Below, in pieces: positions 8,988 to 18,088 of a DNA stretch of 64,000 bases (its first letter is position 1; each line of letters begins with the position of its first letter). The notes beneath the pieces are model-generated. The model was not told where the DNA came from. It did not search any database and saw nothing but the letters and a program-made list of their open reading frames with translations. Position numbers and translations under genes: made by a program. Location of the stretch: NCBI RefSeq assembly GCF_044430645.1, contig NZ_JAWUDN010000005.1, positions 1 through 64,000 of the forward strand. The letters are read 5' to 3'. The DNA comes from Ewingella allii. Lineage in GTDB: Bacteria > Pseudomonadota > Gammaproteobacteria > Enterobacterales > Enterobacteriaceae.

Positions 8988-9288
8988 AATTGGTTTCTTT
9001 TTGCTGCTCTTTTATGCAAAGAATTCCGTAAGCGAAAGATGCGCTCAGGGCTGAATGCCCACTAAACGGCGCACAGTATGCACGAATAAATCCAATTGCC
9101 TACCCCTATATAAACAAGGAATTGGCGATTAACGCAGATAAACCCACAGTATCTATAATAGAAAGATTTGTGTAATCAACAATCTATATCCGTAAGCTAT
9201 ATCAATAAAAATAGGCCATGGTTTATTATCATTGCCAGCCCAGTAATTTCACTGATCTCATTTACTCACGGAAACCGGAAGATTCAGT
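8988..9288. promoter_or_regulatory. kup/ravA divergent intergenic region
   Basis: 301 bp without a gene. On the plus strand a CTATAAT -10-like element lies at 9153-9159 with no good -35. That would suit a sigma-S-type promoter for ravA-viaA, which are sigma-S dependent in E. coli. I could not resolve a kup promoter with confidence. Confidence 0.4.
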
Positions 9289-10797
9289 ATGGCGCATTCT
9301 CCTTTACTTGCAGAACGGATTGCCCGTCTTGCCAATGCTTTAGAACACGGACTGTACGAGCGTCAGGAAGCCATCCGGTTGTGCCTGCTGGCCGCGCTGT
9401 GCGGCGAAAGCGTGTTTCTGCTCGGGCCGCCCGGCATCGCTAAAAGCCTGATTGCCCGCCGCCTTAAGTTTGCCTTCCGCCACGCCCGCGCTTTTGAATA
9501 CCTGATGACTCGCTTTTCCACCCCAGAAGAGGTTTTTGGCCCGCTGTCGATTCAAGCCCTGAAAGACGAAGGCCGCTATCTGCGCCTGACTTCCGGCTAT
9601 TTGCCCGAGGCGGAGATTGTTTTTCTGGATGAGATTTGGAAAGCCGGCCCGGCCATCCTCAATACCCTGCTGACCGCCATTAACGAGCGACGCTTTCGTA
9701 ACGGCGAGCGCGAGGATGCTATCCCGATGCGCCTGCTGGTCAGCGCCTCCAATGAACTGCCTGAGGCCGACGGCAGCCTTGAGGCACTCTATGACCGTAT
9801 GCTAATCCGCCTATGGCTGGACAAGGTGCAGGATAAACAGAATTTCCGCTCTTTGCTGACTTCCCGGCCAAACGAAAGCGCCAATCTGGTGCCGGAAGCC
9901 CTGAGCATTAGCGATGAAGAGTATCAGCAGTGGCAGCCAGAAATAGATAAGGTGGCCTTGCCGGAATCCTGCTTCGAGCTGATTTTCCAACTGCGGCAGC
10001 GTATGGACGCGCTAGACACCGCGCCTTACGTCTCGGACCGCCGCTGGAAGAAGGCCCTGCGCCTGCTGCAAGCCTGCGCCTTCTTCAGCGGCCGTCAGGC
10101 CATCACGCCTATCGACCTGATTTTGCTGAAAGATTGCCTGTGGCACGACCTGAACACCTATCACCTGCTGCAAACCCAAATCGAGCAGATGATCACCGAA
10201 CAGGCTTACCAGCAGCAGACGCTATTAATGAAGCTGCGCCAGCTGAATCAGGAATGGATGCAGTATCAGCAGCAGCAAAGCTCCAGACAGTCGATCAAAG
10301 TGCTTAAAAAAGCTGGGATTTTTAGCCGTAAGCCGCAATACAGCCTGCCGGATACGCTGGCGGCTAGCAGCCTGACCCTATTGCTGCAAACTCCTCTTCA
10401 TCTGCACGATATTCAGGTTTCCCATCTGCTGGTGGAAAGAAGCGTGCTCGACGAGTGGCTTAATAAAGGAGGGGTTCTGAAGGTGAAGCTCAACGGCATG
10501 GGGTTCGCGCAGAACATTGAGGCGGAGGTGGATGACAAGCTGCAGCTTCTGGTGCTGGATATCAGCCGCCAGTCGACGCCGCTGACTCTGCCGGGCAAAG
10601 AGCAGATTGCCGTTCCCGATGAGATGAAAAGCACGCTGGAAGGGCTGAATGCCAAGTTTAACCAGCAGCGCCACGAGTTCAGCCAGCATCAAAACTGCCT
10701 GTTTGTCGCCGCCGAGTGGGCCGCGAAGATTGAAGCCAGCATGCTGACGGTGGCGGAGCAACTCCGCCACCAGCAAGACTTGTTCAGCGGGCACTGA
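9289..10797 (+). CDS. ravA: MoxR-family AAA+ ATPase RavA
   Basis: 502-residue regulatory ATPase variant A. The AAA+ module has Walker A GPPGIAKS at residues 46-53 and Walker B VFLDEIWKAGP near 108. The C-terminal part carries the triple-helical and LARA regions by which E. coli RavA binds the inducible lysine decarboxylase LdcI. RavA works with the VWA protein ViaA, encoded 3 bp downstream, and the pair has been tied to respiratory complexes and aminoglycoside sensitivity in E. coli. No ldcI gene is in this window. Length is close to the E. coli protein (498). Confidence 0.95.
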   Translation: MAHSPLLAERIARLANALEHGLYERQEAIRLCLLAALCGESVFLLGPPGIAKSLIARRLKFAFRHARAFEYLMTRFSTPEEVFGPLSIQALKDEGRYLRLTSGYLPEAEIVFLDEIWKAGPAILNTLLTAINERRFRNGEREDAIPMRLLVSASNELPEADGSLEALYDRMLIRLWLDKVQDKQNFRSLLTSRPNESANLVPEALSISDEEYQQWQPEIDKVALPESCFELIFQLRQRMDALDTAPYVSDRRWKKALRLLQACAFFSGRQAITPIDLILLKDCLWHDLNTYHLLQTQIEQMITEQAYQQQTLLMKLRQLNQEWMQYQQQQSSRQSIKVLKKAGIFSRKPQYSLPDTLAASSLTLLLQTPLHLHDIQVSHLLVERSVLDEWLNKGGVLKVKLNGMGFAQNIEAEVDDKLQLLVLDISRQSTPLTLPGKEQIAVPDEMKSTLEGLNAKFNQQRHEFSQHQNCLFVAAEWAAKIEASMLTVAEQLRHQQDLFSGH

Positions 10798-10800
10798 TCC

Positions 10801-12270
10801 ATGCTCAGTCTGGAATCCCTCGATCTCTTATTGTCGATCAGCGAAGGTGAGCTGATCGAAGAGCTGATCATCGGCCTGCTGGCCACGCCGCAGCTGGCGA
10901 TTTTCTTCGAAAAGTTCCCACGACTGAAGCGTGCGCTGACCAAAGACCTGCCCGAATGGAAGTTCAGACTGCGCCAGCGTATCCACGATACGCCGGTGCC
11001 GCCGGACCTCGCCAAAGAGTTCTACCTTTATCAGCACTGCCAGCAGATTGACGCCGCCACCTTTCAGGCCGAGCTGCCTGCGCTGATTGAGCAGCTTGAG
11101 TCGCTAAACTCTCCCTTTATTACCGAGGCGCGCTCGTTGCAGCAAAACGCCGAGGAGACGCGCGGGCCGAAAACCGGCAATAGCTTCCACACTCTGTTTC
11201 TCCAGCGCTGGCGGCTGAATCTTACTTTCCAGACGGTGACCGTTCATCATCAGCTGCTCGAGCAGGAACAGGAACAGTTGCAGGAAGAGCTACAGCAGCG
11301 GCTGGAACTCAGCGGCGAGCTCTCTCCTTTATTAGCAGAGAACGATGCCGCCGCCGGACGGCTGTGGGATATGAGCAAGGGCCAGCGGCAGCGCGGCGAA
11401 GTGCAGTCGCTGTCGCGCTACGGCGCTTTTTTGCAGCAGCAGCCTGAGTTGCAGAGGCTCGCCGAGCAGCTGGGTCGCAGTCAGAAAGCCAAAACCAGCC
11501 CGCACGAAGATGCCAAGATGGAAGAACATCGGCTGATGGTGCGCGAGCCCGCCACGGTGCCCGAAGAGGTGAACGGCATTCATCAGAGCGACGATATTTT
11601 GCGCCTAATGCCCACCGAGCTGGGGACGTTGGGGATCCCCGAGCTGGAGTATGAGTTTTACCGGCGCTTGCTGGAAAAGCGCCTAATGACCTACCGGCTG
11701 CAAGGCGACGTGTGGCGCGAAAAAGTGGTCAAACGCCCGGTGGTGCATCAGCAGCAAGAACCCCAGCCGCGCGGGCCTTTTGTCATCTGCGTGGATACTT
11801 CGGGTTCAATGGGAGGATTTAATGAGCAGTGCGCCAAAGCGTTCTGTCTGGCGCTGCTGAGAATTGCGCTGGCCGACAACCGCCGCTGCTACATCATGCT
11901 GTTCGCCAGTCAGGTGATTCATTACGAGTTAACCTCTTCCAACGGGTTGGATCAGGCTTTGCGCTTTCTCGGCCAGCATTTCAGGGGCGGAACCGACTTG
12001 GCTGCCTGCCTGACCGCCACCTTAGATAAGCTGTCATCACCCGAGTGGCAGGACGCCGACGCGGTGATCATCTCGGATTTCATCGCCCAGCGGCTGCCAG
12101 AAGAGGTTAAGAAGAGAGTGAAGCATTTGCAGCAGGATAAGCATCACCGTTTTCATGCTCTGGCGATGTCGCAATACGGCAAGCCCGGCATCATGCGCAT
12201 CTTCGACCACATTTGGCGCTTTGATACCGGGATGAAAAGCCGCGTTCAGCGTCGCTGGCAGCGGCCTTAA
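10801..12270 (+). CDS. viaA: VWA-domain protein ViaA
   Basis: 489-residue partner of RavA. The N-terminal ~300 residues are helical and Gln/Glu rich. The C-terminal von Willebrand factor A domain has the MIDAS metal site DTSGSMGG near residue 332 and a conserved Thr in GGTDLAA. The start is 3 bp after the ravA stop, so the two are cotranscribed. The stop lies 9 bp from the stop of convergent asnA. Confidence 0.95.
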   Translation: MLSLESLDLLLSISEGELIEELIIGLLATPQLAIFFEKFPRLKRALTKDLPEWKFRLRQRIHDTPVPPDLAKEFYLYQHCQQIDAATFQAELPALIEQLESLNSPFITEARSLQQNAEETRGPKTGNSFHTLFLQRWRLNLTFQTVTVHHQLLEQEQEQLQEELQQRLELSGELSPLLAENDAAAGRLWDMSKGQRQRGEVQSLSRYGAFLQQQPELQRLAEQLGRSQKAKTSPHEDAKMEEHRLMVREPATVPEEVNGIHQSDDILRLMPTELGTLGIPELEYEFYRRLLEKRLMTYRLQGDVWREKVVKRPVVHQQQEPQPRGPFVICVDTSGSMGGFNEQCAKAFCLALLRIALADNRRCYIMLFASQVIHYELTSSNGLDQALRFLGQHFRGGTDLAACLTATLDKLSSPEWQDADAVIISDFIAQRLPEEVKKRVKHLQQDKHHRFHALAMSQYGKPGIMRIFDHIWRFDTGMKSRVQRRWQRP

Positions 12271-12279
12271 TCGCTAGGT

Positions 12280-13272
12280 TTAGAGCACGCCTTCAACGCT
12301 GTCGTGCAGCAGTGGCGACCAGACGCCGCACTGCACCTGCGCGATATGCGGCTTTTGCAGCAACAGCATCACCAAACGAGACTGGCCAATGCCGCCGCCG
12401 ATGGTTTGCGGCATCTCACCGCGCAGCAGCGCCTGATGCCAGTCAAGCTGTAGACGAGCTTGGTCATCGGTCAACGCCAGCTGGTGCTTTAAGGTTGCGG
12501 CATCAACGCGAATGCCCATCGACGACAGTTCGAGCGCATCTTCCAAAATTGGGTTCCACACCAAAATATCGCCGTTCAGGCCAGATAGCCCAGCTTCACC
12601 TTTACTGCTCCAGTCATCGTAGTCCGGCGCGCGAACGTCGTGATATTTACCGTGAGACAGTTTGCCGCCAATGCCCATCAGGAACACCGCGCCCAGCTCT
12701 TTAGCAATGGCGCGCTCGCGCTGCTTGGCGTCCAGCTCAGGGAAACGCTGAAGCAGGGTTTCGCTGTGGACAAAGTGGATCTCCTCCGGCAAGAACGGCG
12801 TCAGGCCAAACTCACGGCTCACCGCGGCTTCTGTTTCCTTTATACCGGCGTAGATTTTGCGCACCGTGGCTTTAAGAAACTCAGGCGATCGTTCGCCATC
12901 GCCCATCACCTGTTCCCAATCCCACTGATCCACACAAACAGAGTGCACCGGCGACAGACGATCTTCATCCGGGCGCAAAGCCTTCATGTGGGTATACAGC
13001 CCTTCGCCTGCGCTGAAGTCATGCTGGCCGAGGGTTTTACGCTTCCACTTCGCCAAAGAGTGCACCACTTCAAAGGTCGAGTCTGGCAGGGATTTCACAT
13101 GCACCTGAACCGCCTTCTCGCTGCCGGAGAGGTTGTCCTGCGTGCCGTCGCCCAGCTGGCTTAATAAAGGTGCCTGCACTTCAATCAGGCCTAGCTGCTT
13201 TTCCAGCTGCTGGGAGAAGGTGGATTTCACAAAGCTAATTTGACGCTGTTTCTCGATAAATTGGGTTTTCAT
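12280..13272 (-). CDS. asnA: Aspartate-ammonia ligase (asparagine synthetase A)
   Basis: 330-residue ammonia-dependent asparagine synthetase, related to class II aminoacyl-tRNA synthetases, making Asn from Asp, ATP and NH3 in the cytoplasm. Family blocks such as QISFVKSTFSQQLE at the N-terminus and GGIGQSRLVMLLL near the C-terminus are intact; length equals E. coli AsnA. It is divergent from asnC, whose product activates it when asparagine is scarce in E. coli. Confidence 0.96.
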   Translation of the reverse strand: MKTQFIEKQRQISFVKSTFSQQLEKQLGLIEVQAPLLSQLGDGTQDNLSGSEKAVQVHVKSLPDSTFEVVHSLAKWKRKTLGQHDFSAGEGLYTHMKALRPDEDRLSPVHSVCVDQWDWEQVMGDGERSPEFLKATVRKIYAGIKETEAAVSREFGLTPFLPEEIHFVHSETLLQRFPELDAKQRERAIAKELGAVFLMGIGGKLSHGKYHDVRAPDYDDWSSKGEAGLSGLNGDILVWNPILEDALELSSMGIRVDAATLKHQLALTDDQARLQLDWHQALLRGEMPQTIGGGIGQSRLVMLLLQKPHIAQVQCGVWSPLLHDSVEGVL

Positions 13273-13426
13273 TGTTGTTTTCTCATTCCCTTGTCTTCAA
13301 TAGAACTGATTAAGCAACAAAGTAAGAGATAGATTCAATATCCAACAATAAATATTGCCTTAAGGCTTTTAATCCATCATTTTTAGGCAGCATAAATTGT
13401 TGATACGAGAATATGAGAGGAAAAAA
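13273..13426. promoter_or_regulatory. asnA/asnC divergent promoter region
   Basis: 154-bp AT-rich spacer between the divergent asnA and asnC starts. In E. coli AsnC acts here as asparagine-sensitive activator of asnA and autorepressor. I could not place the AsnC site exactly. A GAGAGG ribosome-binding site precedes the asnC ATG. Confidence 0.6.
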
Positions 13427-13888
13427 ATGACCGAAATTTATCAGATCGATAATCTCGATCGCGCCATCCTAAACGCCCTGATGGTTAACGCGCGCACGGC
13501 CTATGCCGAACTGGCGAAGGTTTTCGCCGTCAGCCCCGGCACCATCCATGTTCGCGTTGAGAAGATGAAACAGGCAGGAATCATCACCGGTGCCAATATC
13601 ACCGTCAGCCCAAAGCAGCTAGGTTACGACGTCTGCTGCTTTATCGGCATCATTCTCAAGAGCGCCAAAGACTACCCCTCCGCGCTGGCTAAGCTTGAAA
13701 GCATTGAAGAGGTGGTTGAAGCCTATTACACCACTGGCCACTACAGCATCTTCATCAAGATCATGTGCCGCTCGATTGATTCGCTGCAACATGTACTTAT
13801 CAACAAGATCCAGACCATTGATGAGATTCAGTCCACGGAGACGCTGATCTCCCTGCAGAACCCCATTATGCGCACCATCAAGCCATAA
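13427..13888 (+). CDS. asnC: Lrp/AsnC-family regulator AsnC
   Basis: 153-residue feast/famine regulator. The N-terminal helix-turn-helix (DRAILNALMVNARTAYAELAKVF, then SPGTIHVRVEKM) is followed by a RAM ligand-binding domain. The sequence is nearly identical to E. coli AsnC from residue 30 onward. Start at ATG 13427 gives the E. coli-like length and has a good GAGAGG site; an in-frame start 30 bp upstream lacks one. It is divergent from asnA and precedes mioC. Confidence 0.95.
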   Translation: MTEIYQIDNLDRAILNALMVNARTAYAELAKVFAVSPGTIHVRVEKMKQAGIITGANITVSPKQLGYDVCCFIGIILKSAKDYPSALAKLESIEEVVEAYYTTGHYSIFIKIMCRSIDSLQHVLINKIQTIDEIQSTETLISLQNPIMRTIKP

Positions 13889-13909
13889 GGCCGAATTTAT
13901 ATACCCCTA

Positions 13910-13918
13910 TTATCCACA
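13910..13918 (-). promoter_or_regulatory. DnaA box in the mioC promoter region
   Basis: TTATCCACA (plus strand), a perfect DnaA consensus box, 60 bp upstream of the mioC start. In E. coli a DnaA box in the mioC promoter lets DnaA repress mioC transcription, which runs toward oriC. Confidence 0.8.
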
Positions 13919-13977
13919 GGTAGATCCCAGCTGATTCACAGCGTACAATGTCGTTTCTTTTATCAGGTGAGAGCATT

Positions 13978-14421
13978 ATGTCTACCATTACCCTGATCAG
14001 TGGCAGTACGCTTGGCAGTGCCGAATATGTAGCGGAACACGTTGCAGAAAAGCTGGAAGAAGCCGGTTTTAGTACTCAGACATTGCATGGTCCAGAGCTG
14101 TATGAAGTCCCGGCCGAAGGTATTTGGCTGGTGGTGTGTTCAACACATGGTGCAGGAGATCTTCCTGACAACCTTCAACCTTTCCTGGAACAGCTGGAAG
14201 AGCAGCAGCCGGATCTGTCTAAAGTACAGTTCGGGGCATTGGGTCTTGGCAGCAGCGAATACGATACTTTTTGTGGCGCGATCCGTTCATTGGATCAAAA
14301 ACTGACAGCGTTGGGCGCGAAAAGAATTGGCGATCGCATGGAAATCGATGTGACCCAACATGAAATTCCTGAAGATCCCGCTGAGATTTGGGTGATCAAT
14401 TGGATTAATTTGCTCAAATAA
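13978..14421 (+). CDS. mioC: FMN-binding flavodoxin-like protein MioC
   Basis: 147-residue short-chain flavodoxin, needed for biotin synthase activity in vitro in E. coli. The FMN phosphate-binding loop is SGSTLGSAEYVA at the N-terminus; STHGAGDLPDN and LGLGSSEYDTFCGA form the other flavin contacts. Start at 13978 (MSTITLISG) matches the E. coli length and has AGGTGA upstream; the 10-residue longer reading frame is unlikely. It sits immediately to one side of oriC, so its transcription can influence initiation. Confidence 0.94.
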   Translation: MSTITLISGSTLGSAEYVAEHVAEKLEEAGFSTQTLHGPELYEVPAEGIWLVVCSTHGAGDLPDNLQPFLEQLEEQQPDLSKVQFGALGLGSSEYDTFCGAIRSLDQKLTALGAKRIGDRMEIDVTQHEIPEDPAEIWVINWINLLK

Positions 14422-14443
14422 GTGTAAATATTCAGCGATCAGT

Positions 14444-14452
14444 TGTGGATAA
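14444..14452 (+). promoter_or_regulatory. DnaA box R4 (consensus)
   Basis: TGTGGATAA, the reverse complement of the strict consensus TTATCCACA, at the mioC-proximal edge of oriC. In E. coli R4 is a permanently occupied high-affinity box that anchors the origin recognition complex. Confidence 0.88.
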
Positions 14453-14517
14453 CTAGGCTGCAAAGCAGGGTAAAACCGGTAGTTATCCCTCTAACAACCT
14501 TAGGTCGCATTTCATGC

Positions 14518-14526
14518 TGTGCATAA
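14518..14526 (+). promoter_or_regulatory. DnaA box R2
   Basis: TGTGCATAA, i.e. TTATGCACA on the other strand, at the position equivalent to E. coli R2 (TTATACACA). It fits the relaxed TTATNCACA consensus. Confidence 0.82.
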
Positions 14527-14623
14527 CTCTCTATTCTGATCCCAGCTTATACTGAACAGGATCACCGATCATTCACAGCATTCGATCGTGCTTAGCTTGT
14601 TGATCTTCATCGACAATAAAGAC

Positions 14624-14632
14624 TTATGCACA
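14624..14632 (-). promoter_or_regulatory. DnaA box R1 (variant)
   Basis: TTATGCACA beside the unwinding element, where E. coli has the strict TTATCCACA. The flanking GAGGATCGTGATCCTAATAG aligns with the E. coli origin, so positional identity with R1 is clear. Confidence 0.85.
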
Positions 14633-14800
14633 GAGGATCGTGATCCTAATAGAAGTATTAATAAGAGATCTTTAAATAAAAAAGATCTTCTTTTAATTAG
14701 TGACGATCCCTCGGGACTTGTGGAACCTCAAAACTTGAGTAGAATCCCTCCTCCCAACACCACACACCCTTTCATCGCATGAACTCCGAGGTGCAGTACC

Positions 14801-16690
14801 ATGTTTTATCCGGAACAATTTGACGTCATCATCATCGGTGGTGGCCATGCAGGCACCGAAGCCGCTATGGCTTCAGCCAGAATGGGACGTCAAACCCTGT
14901 TATTGACCCACAATATCGACACGCTTGGACAAATGTCGTGTAACCCAGCGATTGGTGGGATCGGGAAAGGACATCTGGTTAAAGAAGTGGACGCACTGGG
15001 CGGTTTGATGGCTACGGCGATCGATCATGCGGGGATTCAGTTTAGGATACTAAACGCGAGTAAAGGTCCAGCCGTTCGAGCCACTCGTGCCCAGGCAGAC
15101 CGTGTTTTGTATCGCCAAGCCGTTCGCACAGCATTGGAAAACCAGCCAAACCTGATGATCTTCCAGCAGTCTGTTGAAGATTTGATTGTTGAGAATGGCA
15201 CAGTGGTTGGCGCCGTGACCAAAATGGGCCTTAAATTCCGTGCTAAGTCTGTCGTTCTGACCGTGGGCACCTTCCTGGATGGAAAAATCCACATTGGTCT
15301 GGAGAACTACAGCGGCGGCCGTGCGGGGGATCCACCAGCAATCTCCCTGTCACAGCGCCTGCGTGAACTGCCACTGCGTGTAAATCGCCTTAAAACCGGT
15401 ACGCCTCCGCGTATCGACGCGCGCTCTATCGACTTCAGCGCATTAGCGCCTCAGCACGGTGACAACCCGGCGCCGGTTTTCTCATTCATGGGCAACGCCG
15501 CGCAGCATCCGCGTCAGATCCCTTGTTACATGACCTACACCAATGAGAAAACCCATGATGTGATCCGCAATAATTTGGATCGTAGCCCGATGTACGCAGG
15601 GATCATCGAAGGGATCGGCCCGCGCTACTGCCCGTCGATCGAAGATAAGGTTATGCGCTTCGCCGATCGTAACTCCCATCAGATCTTCCTTGAACCTGAA
15701 GGACTGACCAGCAACGAAGTCTATCCAAACGGGATCTCTACCAGCTTGCCGTTTGACGTGCAGATGCAGATCGTTCGTTCCATGCAAGGTCTGGAGAACG
15801 CGGTTATTGTGCGTCCAGGCTATGCCATCGAATACGATTTCTTCGATCCACGTGATTTGAAGCCGACGCTGGAAAGCAAATTCATTCCAGGGCTGTTCTT
15901 CGCTGGACAGATTAACGGCACCACCGGTTACGAAGAAGCAGCAGCGCAAGGCTTACTGGCGGGCATGAACGCCGCGCGCTACGCCTTTGAGCAAGAAGGT
16001 TGGGCGCCGCGTCGCGATCAGGCTTACCTTGGCGTGTTGGTTGATGACCTGTGCACTCTGGGCACCAAAGAGCCGTACCGCATGTTTACCTCGCGCGCTG
16101 AATATCGCCTGATGTTGCGCGAAGACAATGCCGATTTACGCCTGACTGAAAAAGGCCGTGAACTGGGCTTGGTTGATGACGCTCGCTGGGCTCGCTTCAA
16201 CCAAAAATTAGAGATGATCGAGCTTGAACGCCAGCGCCTGCGCGGGATTTGGGTGAACCCACGCTCTGAGCAAGTTGAATTGGTTAACGCGCATCTGTCC
16301 GCGCCGCTGTCGAAAGAAGCCAGTGCCGAAGAGTTGCTGCGTCGTCCTGAGATGACATACGAGCTGCTGACCAGCCTTACACCGTTTGGCCCTTCAGTGC
16401 CGGACGTTCAGGCTGCCGAGCAGGTTGAAATTCAGGTCAAATACGAAGGTTATATCGCTCGTCAGCAGGATGAGATCGAAAAACAGCAGCGCAACGAGAA
16501 TACCCTGTTGCCGTTGGATCTCGATTATCGTCAGGTGAATGGCTTATCGAACGAAGTGATCGCCAAACTTAACGATCACAAACCGACCTCGATCGGTCAG
16601 GCGACCCGTATTTCGGGTATCACACCGGCGGCTATCTCGATTCTGCTTATCTGGTTGAAAAAGCAAGGTCTGCTGCGCCGCAGCGCCTAA
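14801..16690 (+). CDS. mnmG: tRNA uridine-5-carboxymethylaminomethyl modification enzyme MnmG (GidA)
   Basis: 629-residue FAD enzyme that, with MnmE, installs (carboxymethyl)aminomethyl groups on the wobble uridine of several tRNAs. The N-terminal Rossmann FAD motif IIGGGHAGTEAAMA begins at about residue 11; GFAD-binding and NADH-binding regions and the GidA helical C-terminus follow. Length equals E. coli MnmG. Its partner mnmE is at 41372-42736. A hairpin at 16705-16733 in the spacer to rsmG lacks a T-run, so readthrough into rsmG is likely. Confidence 0.97.
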   Translation: MFYPEQFDVIIIGGGHAGTEAAMASARMGRQTLLLTHNIDTLGQMSCNPAIGGIGKGHLVKEVDALGGLMATAIDHAGIQFRILNASKGPAVRATRAQADRVLYRQAVRTALENQPNLMIFQQSVEDLIVENGTVVGAVTKMGLKFRAKSVVLTVGTFLDGKIHIGLENYSGGRAGDPPAISLSQRLRELPLRVNRLKTGTPPRIDARSIDFSALAPQHGDNPAPVFSFMGNAAQHPRQIPCYMTYTNEKTHDVIRNNLDRSPMYAGIIEGIGPRYCPSIEDKVMRFADRNSHQIFLEPEGLTSNEVYPNGISTSLPFDVQMQIVRSMQGLENAVIVRPGYAIEYDFFDPRDLKPTLESKFIPGLFFAGQINGTTGYEEAAAQGLLAGMNAARYAFEQEGWAPRRDQAYLGVLVDDLCTLGTKEPYRMFTSRAEYRLMLREDNADLRLTEKGRELGLVDDARWARFNQKLEMIELERQRLRGIWVNPRSEQVELVNAHLSAPLSKEASAEELLRRPEMTYELLTSLTPFGPSVPDVQAAEQVEIQVKYEGYIARQQDEIEKQQRNENTLLPLDLDYRQVNGLSNEVIAKLNDHKPTSIGQATRISGITPAAISILLIWLKKQGLLRRSA

Positions 16691-16817
16691 TTTCCTCTCG
16701 TTCTGGCCGCCAGATGATTTCAGTCTGGTGGCCAAATCTCGCTTTTCCCGCTCCATCAGCTGATTTATCATTCTTCACCAATTCGAACGGACATGTTTTT
16801 TGTCAGAGGACCTCATT

Positions 16818-17438
16818 GTGCATAAGAAATTAGACTCGCTGCTGGCTGCGGCTGGATTATCGTTACCCGATCAGCAAAAACAGCAGTTAGTGGCCTATGT
16901 CGAGATGCTGCACAAATGGAATAAAGCCTACAACCTGACTTCGGTTCGTGACCCTATGCAGATGCTGGTTCGCCATATCATGGACAGCATCGTGGTGAAT
17001 AAGCACCTGACCGGCTCGCGCTTTATTGACGTCGGCACGGGGCCTGGCCTGCCGGGCATCCCGCTGGCTATCGTTCGCCCTGACTCCCACTTCACTCTGC
17101 TCGATAGCCTTGGCAAGCGAGTGCGTTTCTTACGCCAGGTGCAGCATGAGCTGGGGCTGACTAACGTCGAGCCGGTACAGAGCCGCGTGGAAGAGTTTAT
17201 CCCCAAGCCGCCATTTGACGGCGTGATTAGCCGCGCCTTCGCCTCGCTGCAAGATATGCTGTCGTGGTGTCACCATTTGCCGGCGAAAGGGCAGGGGCGT
17301 TTCTACGCGCTGAAAGGCGTTCGTCCCGATGATGAACTAGACTCTCTACCTGATGGCGTCACGTTGGAAGAGATCGTCAAATTGAAGGTGCCTGAACTCG
17401 AGGGAGAGCGCCATTTAGTTATCCTTAAGGCAAACTAA
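16818..17438 (+). CDS. rsmG: 16S rRNA (guanine527-N7)-methyltransferase RsmG (GidB)
   Basis: 206-residue SAM-dependent methyltransferase modifying G527 of 16S rRNA; its loss gives low-level streptomycin resistance in E. coli. The SAM-binding motif FIDVGTGPGLPGIPL is intact. The start chosen is GTG at 16818 (MHKKLDSLL...), with AGAGGA 7 bases upstream and the family length. A TTG at 16800 would add six residues and has no good site. It follows mnmG, as in E. coli. Confidence 0.94.
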   Translation: MHKKLDSLLAAAGLSLPDQQKQQLVAYVEMLHKWNKAYNLTSVRDPMQMLVRHIMDSIVVNKHLTGSRFIDVGTGPGLPGIPLAIVRPDSHFTLLDSLGKRVRFLRQVQHELGLTNVEPVQSRVEEFIPKPPFDGVISRAFASLQDMLSWCHHLPAKGQGRFYALKGVRPDDELDSLPDGVTLEEIVKLKVPELEGERHLVILKAN

Positions 17439-18088
17439 ATTTGCGATGAGTCAATAAATCGTCAAAATTTCAAATGTGTATGAAAGGTAAAATAAGCAGG
17501 CTAATTAAATTAAAGCAGCCAGTTTGAGTTTTACCTCATTTTTACACTCTGATAGCAGTTGTATGACCTTTCAGATCTAATCAGGCAGGAAATAGTTACG
17601 GTTGAAAATAAAATTTGGCGCTGGCTAAGATAAAACTCATGTAATGAAATTGTTGTTATTTGTTGGGTTATTGTTTCACGGAAGTGCAGTTATTTTGCAT
17701 TCCGTTTTAATAAAGGCTACCAAATAACCATCCTATTGATTTTTATTACTTTTAAAAGGCCAGAATAGCTAAGGATTAGCTTTACCGATGATGTATTAGC
17801 AGCTGAAAATAGTAATTATGTGATCGGGCGCACGCTTCTTTGTTAAGCAATGGAATACTCGTACAAATGCCGAAAGGCCATTTACGACTATAGTTTGCTT
17901 ATGAAAATAGCCTTAAAGCTTAAAATTTAAATAATTGTTCACCTTTTCGCTACTTATCCATTGAATTCGTTTGAGTGGCCCGTATAATTTGCTCGTTTTT
18001 TGCTGCTTGACTCAAAACCGTAAAGGCTATGATATACGGCACTCAGCATACCTCCAGCTAGGTACTTAGTACGGAGAGAACAAACGTC
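17439..18088. promoter_or_regulatory. AT-rich spacer and atp operon promoter region
   Basis: 650 bp with no supportable gene, comparable to the long rsmG-atpI gap of E. coli. Near its right end TTGACT (18007-18012) with TATGAT (18028-18033, 15-bp spacer) or GATATA (18031-18036, 18-bp spacer) is the best candidate promoter for the ATP synthase operon. The rest is AT rich with no repeat or hairpin I would defend. Confidence 0.5.

Larger units (their letters stand above)
14430..14710. other. oriC: Chromosomal replication origin oriC
   Basis: Located between mioC and mnmG as in E. coli. Aligning by eye on the minus strand recovers the canonical layout. The AT-rich unwinding region with 13-mers GATCTTTTTTATT (14687-14675) and GATCTCTTATTAA (14670-14658) is followed by a weaker third repeat. 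DnaA boxes R1 (14624-14632), R2 (14518-14526), a degenerate R3 (about 14483-14491) and R4 (14444-14452) follow. Eleven GATC Dam/SeqA sites occur in 14437-14708. The segment 14538-14577 is almost identical to the E. coli origin interior. R4 is TTATCCACA; R1 and R2 are both TTATGCACA. No protein-coding gene is credible here. Confidence 0.96.

Noticed and set aside
14588..14782. 64-codon open frame across the AT-rich part of oriC
   Set aside because: It overlaps DnaA boxes, Dam sites and 13-mers that align with E. coli oriC, has no ribosome-binding site and no recognisable protein similarity.
16705..16733. Hairpin between mnmG and rsmG as a terminator
   Set aside because: A good 10-bp stem, but followed by AAATCTCGC and not a T-run, so it is not called as an intrinsic terminator.
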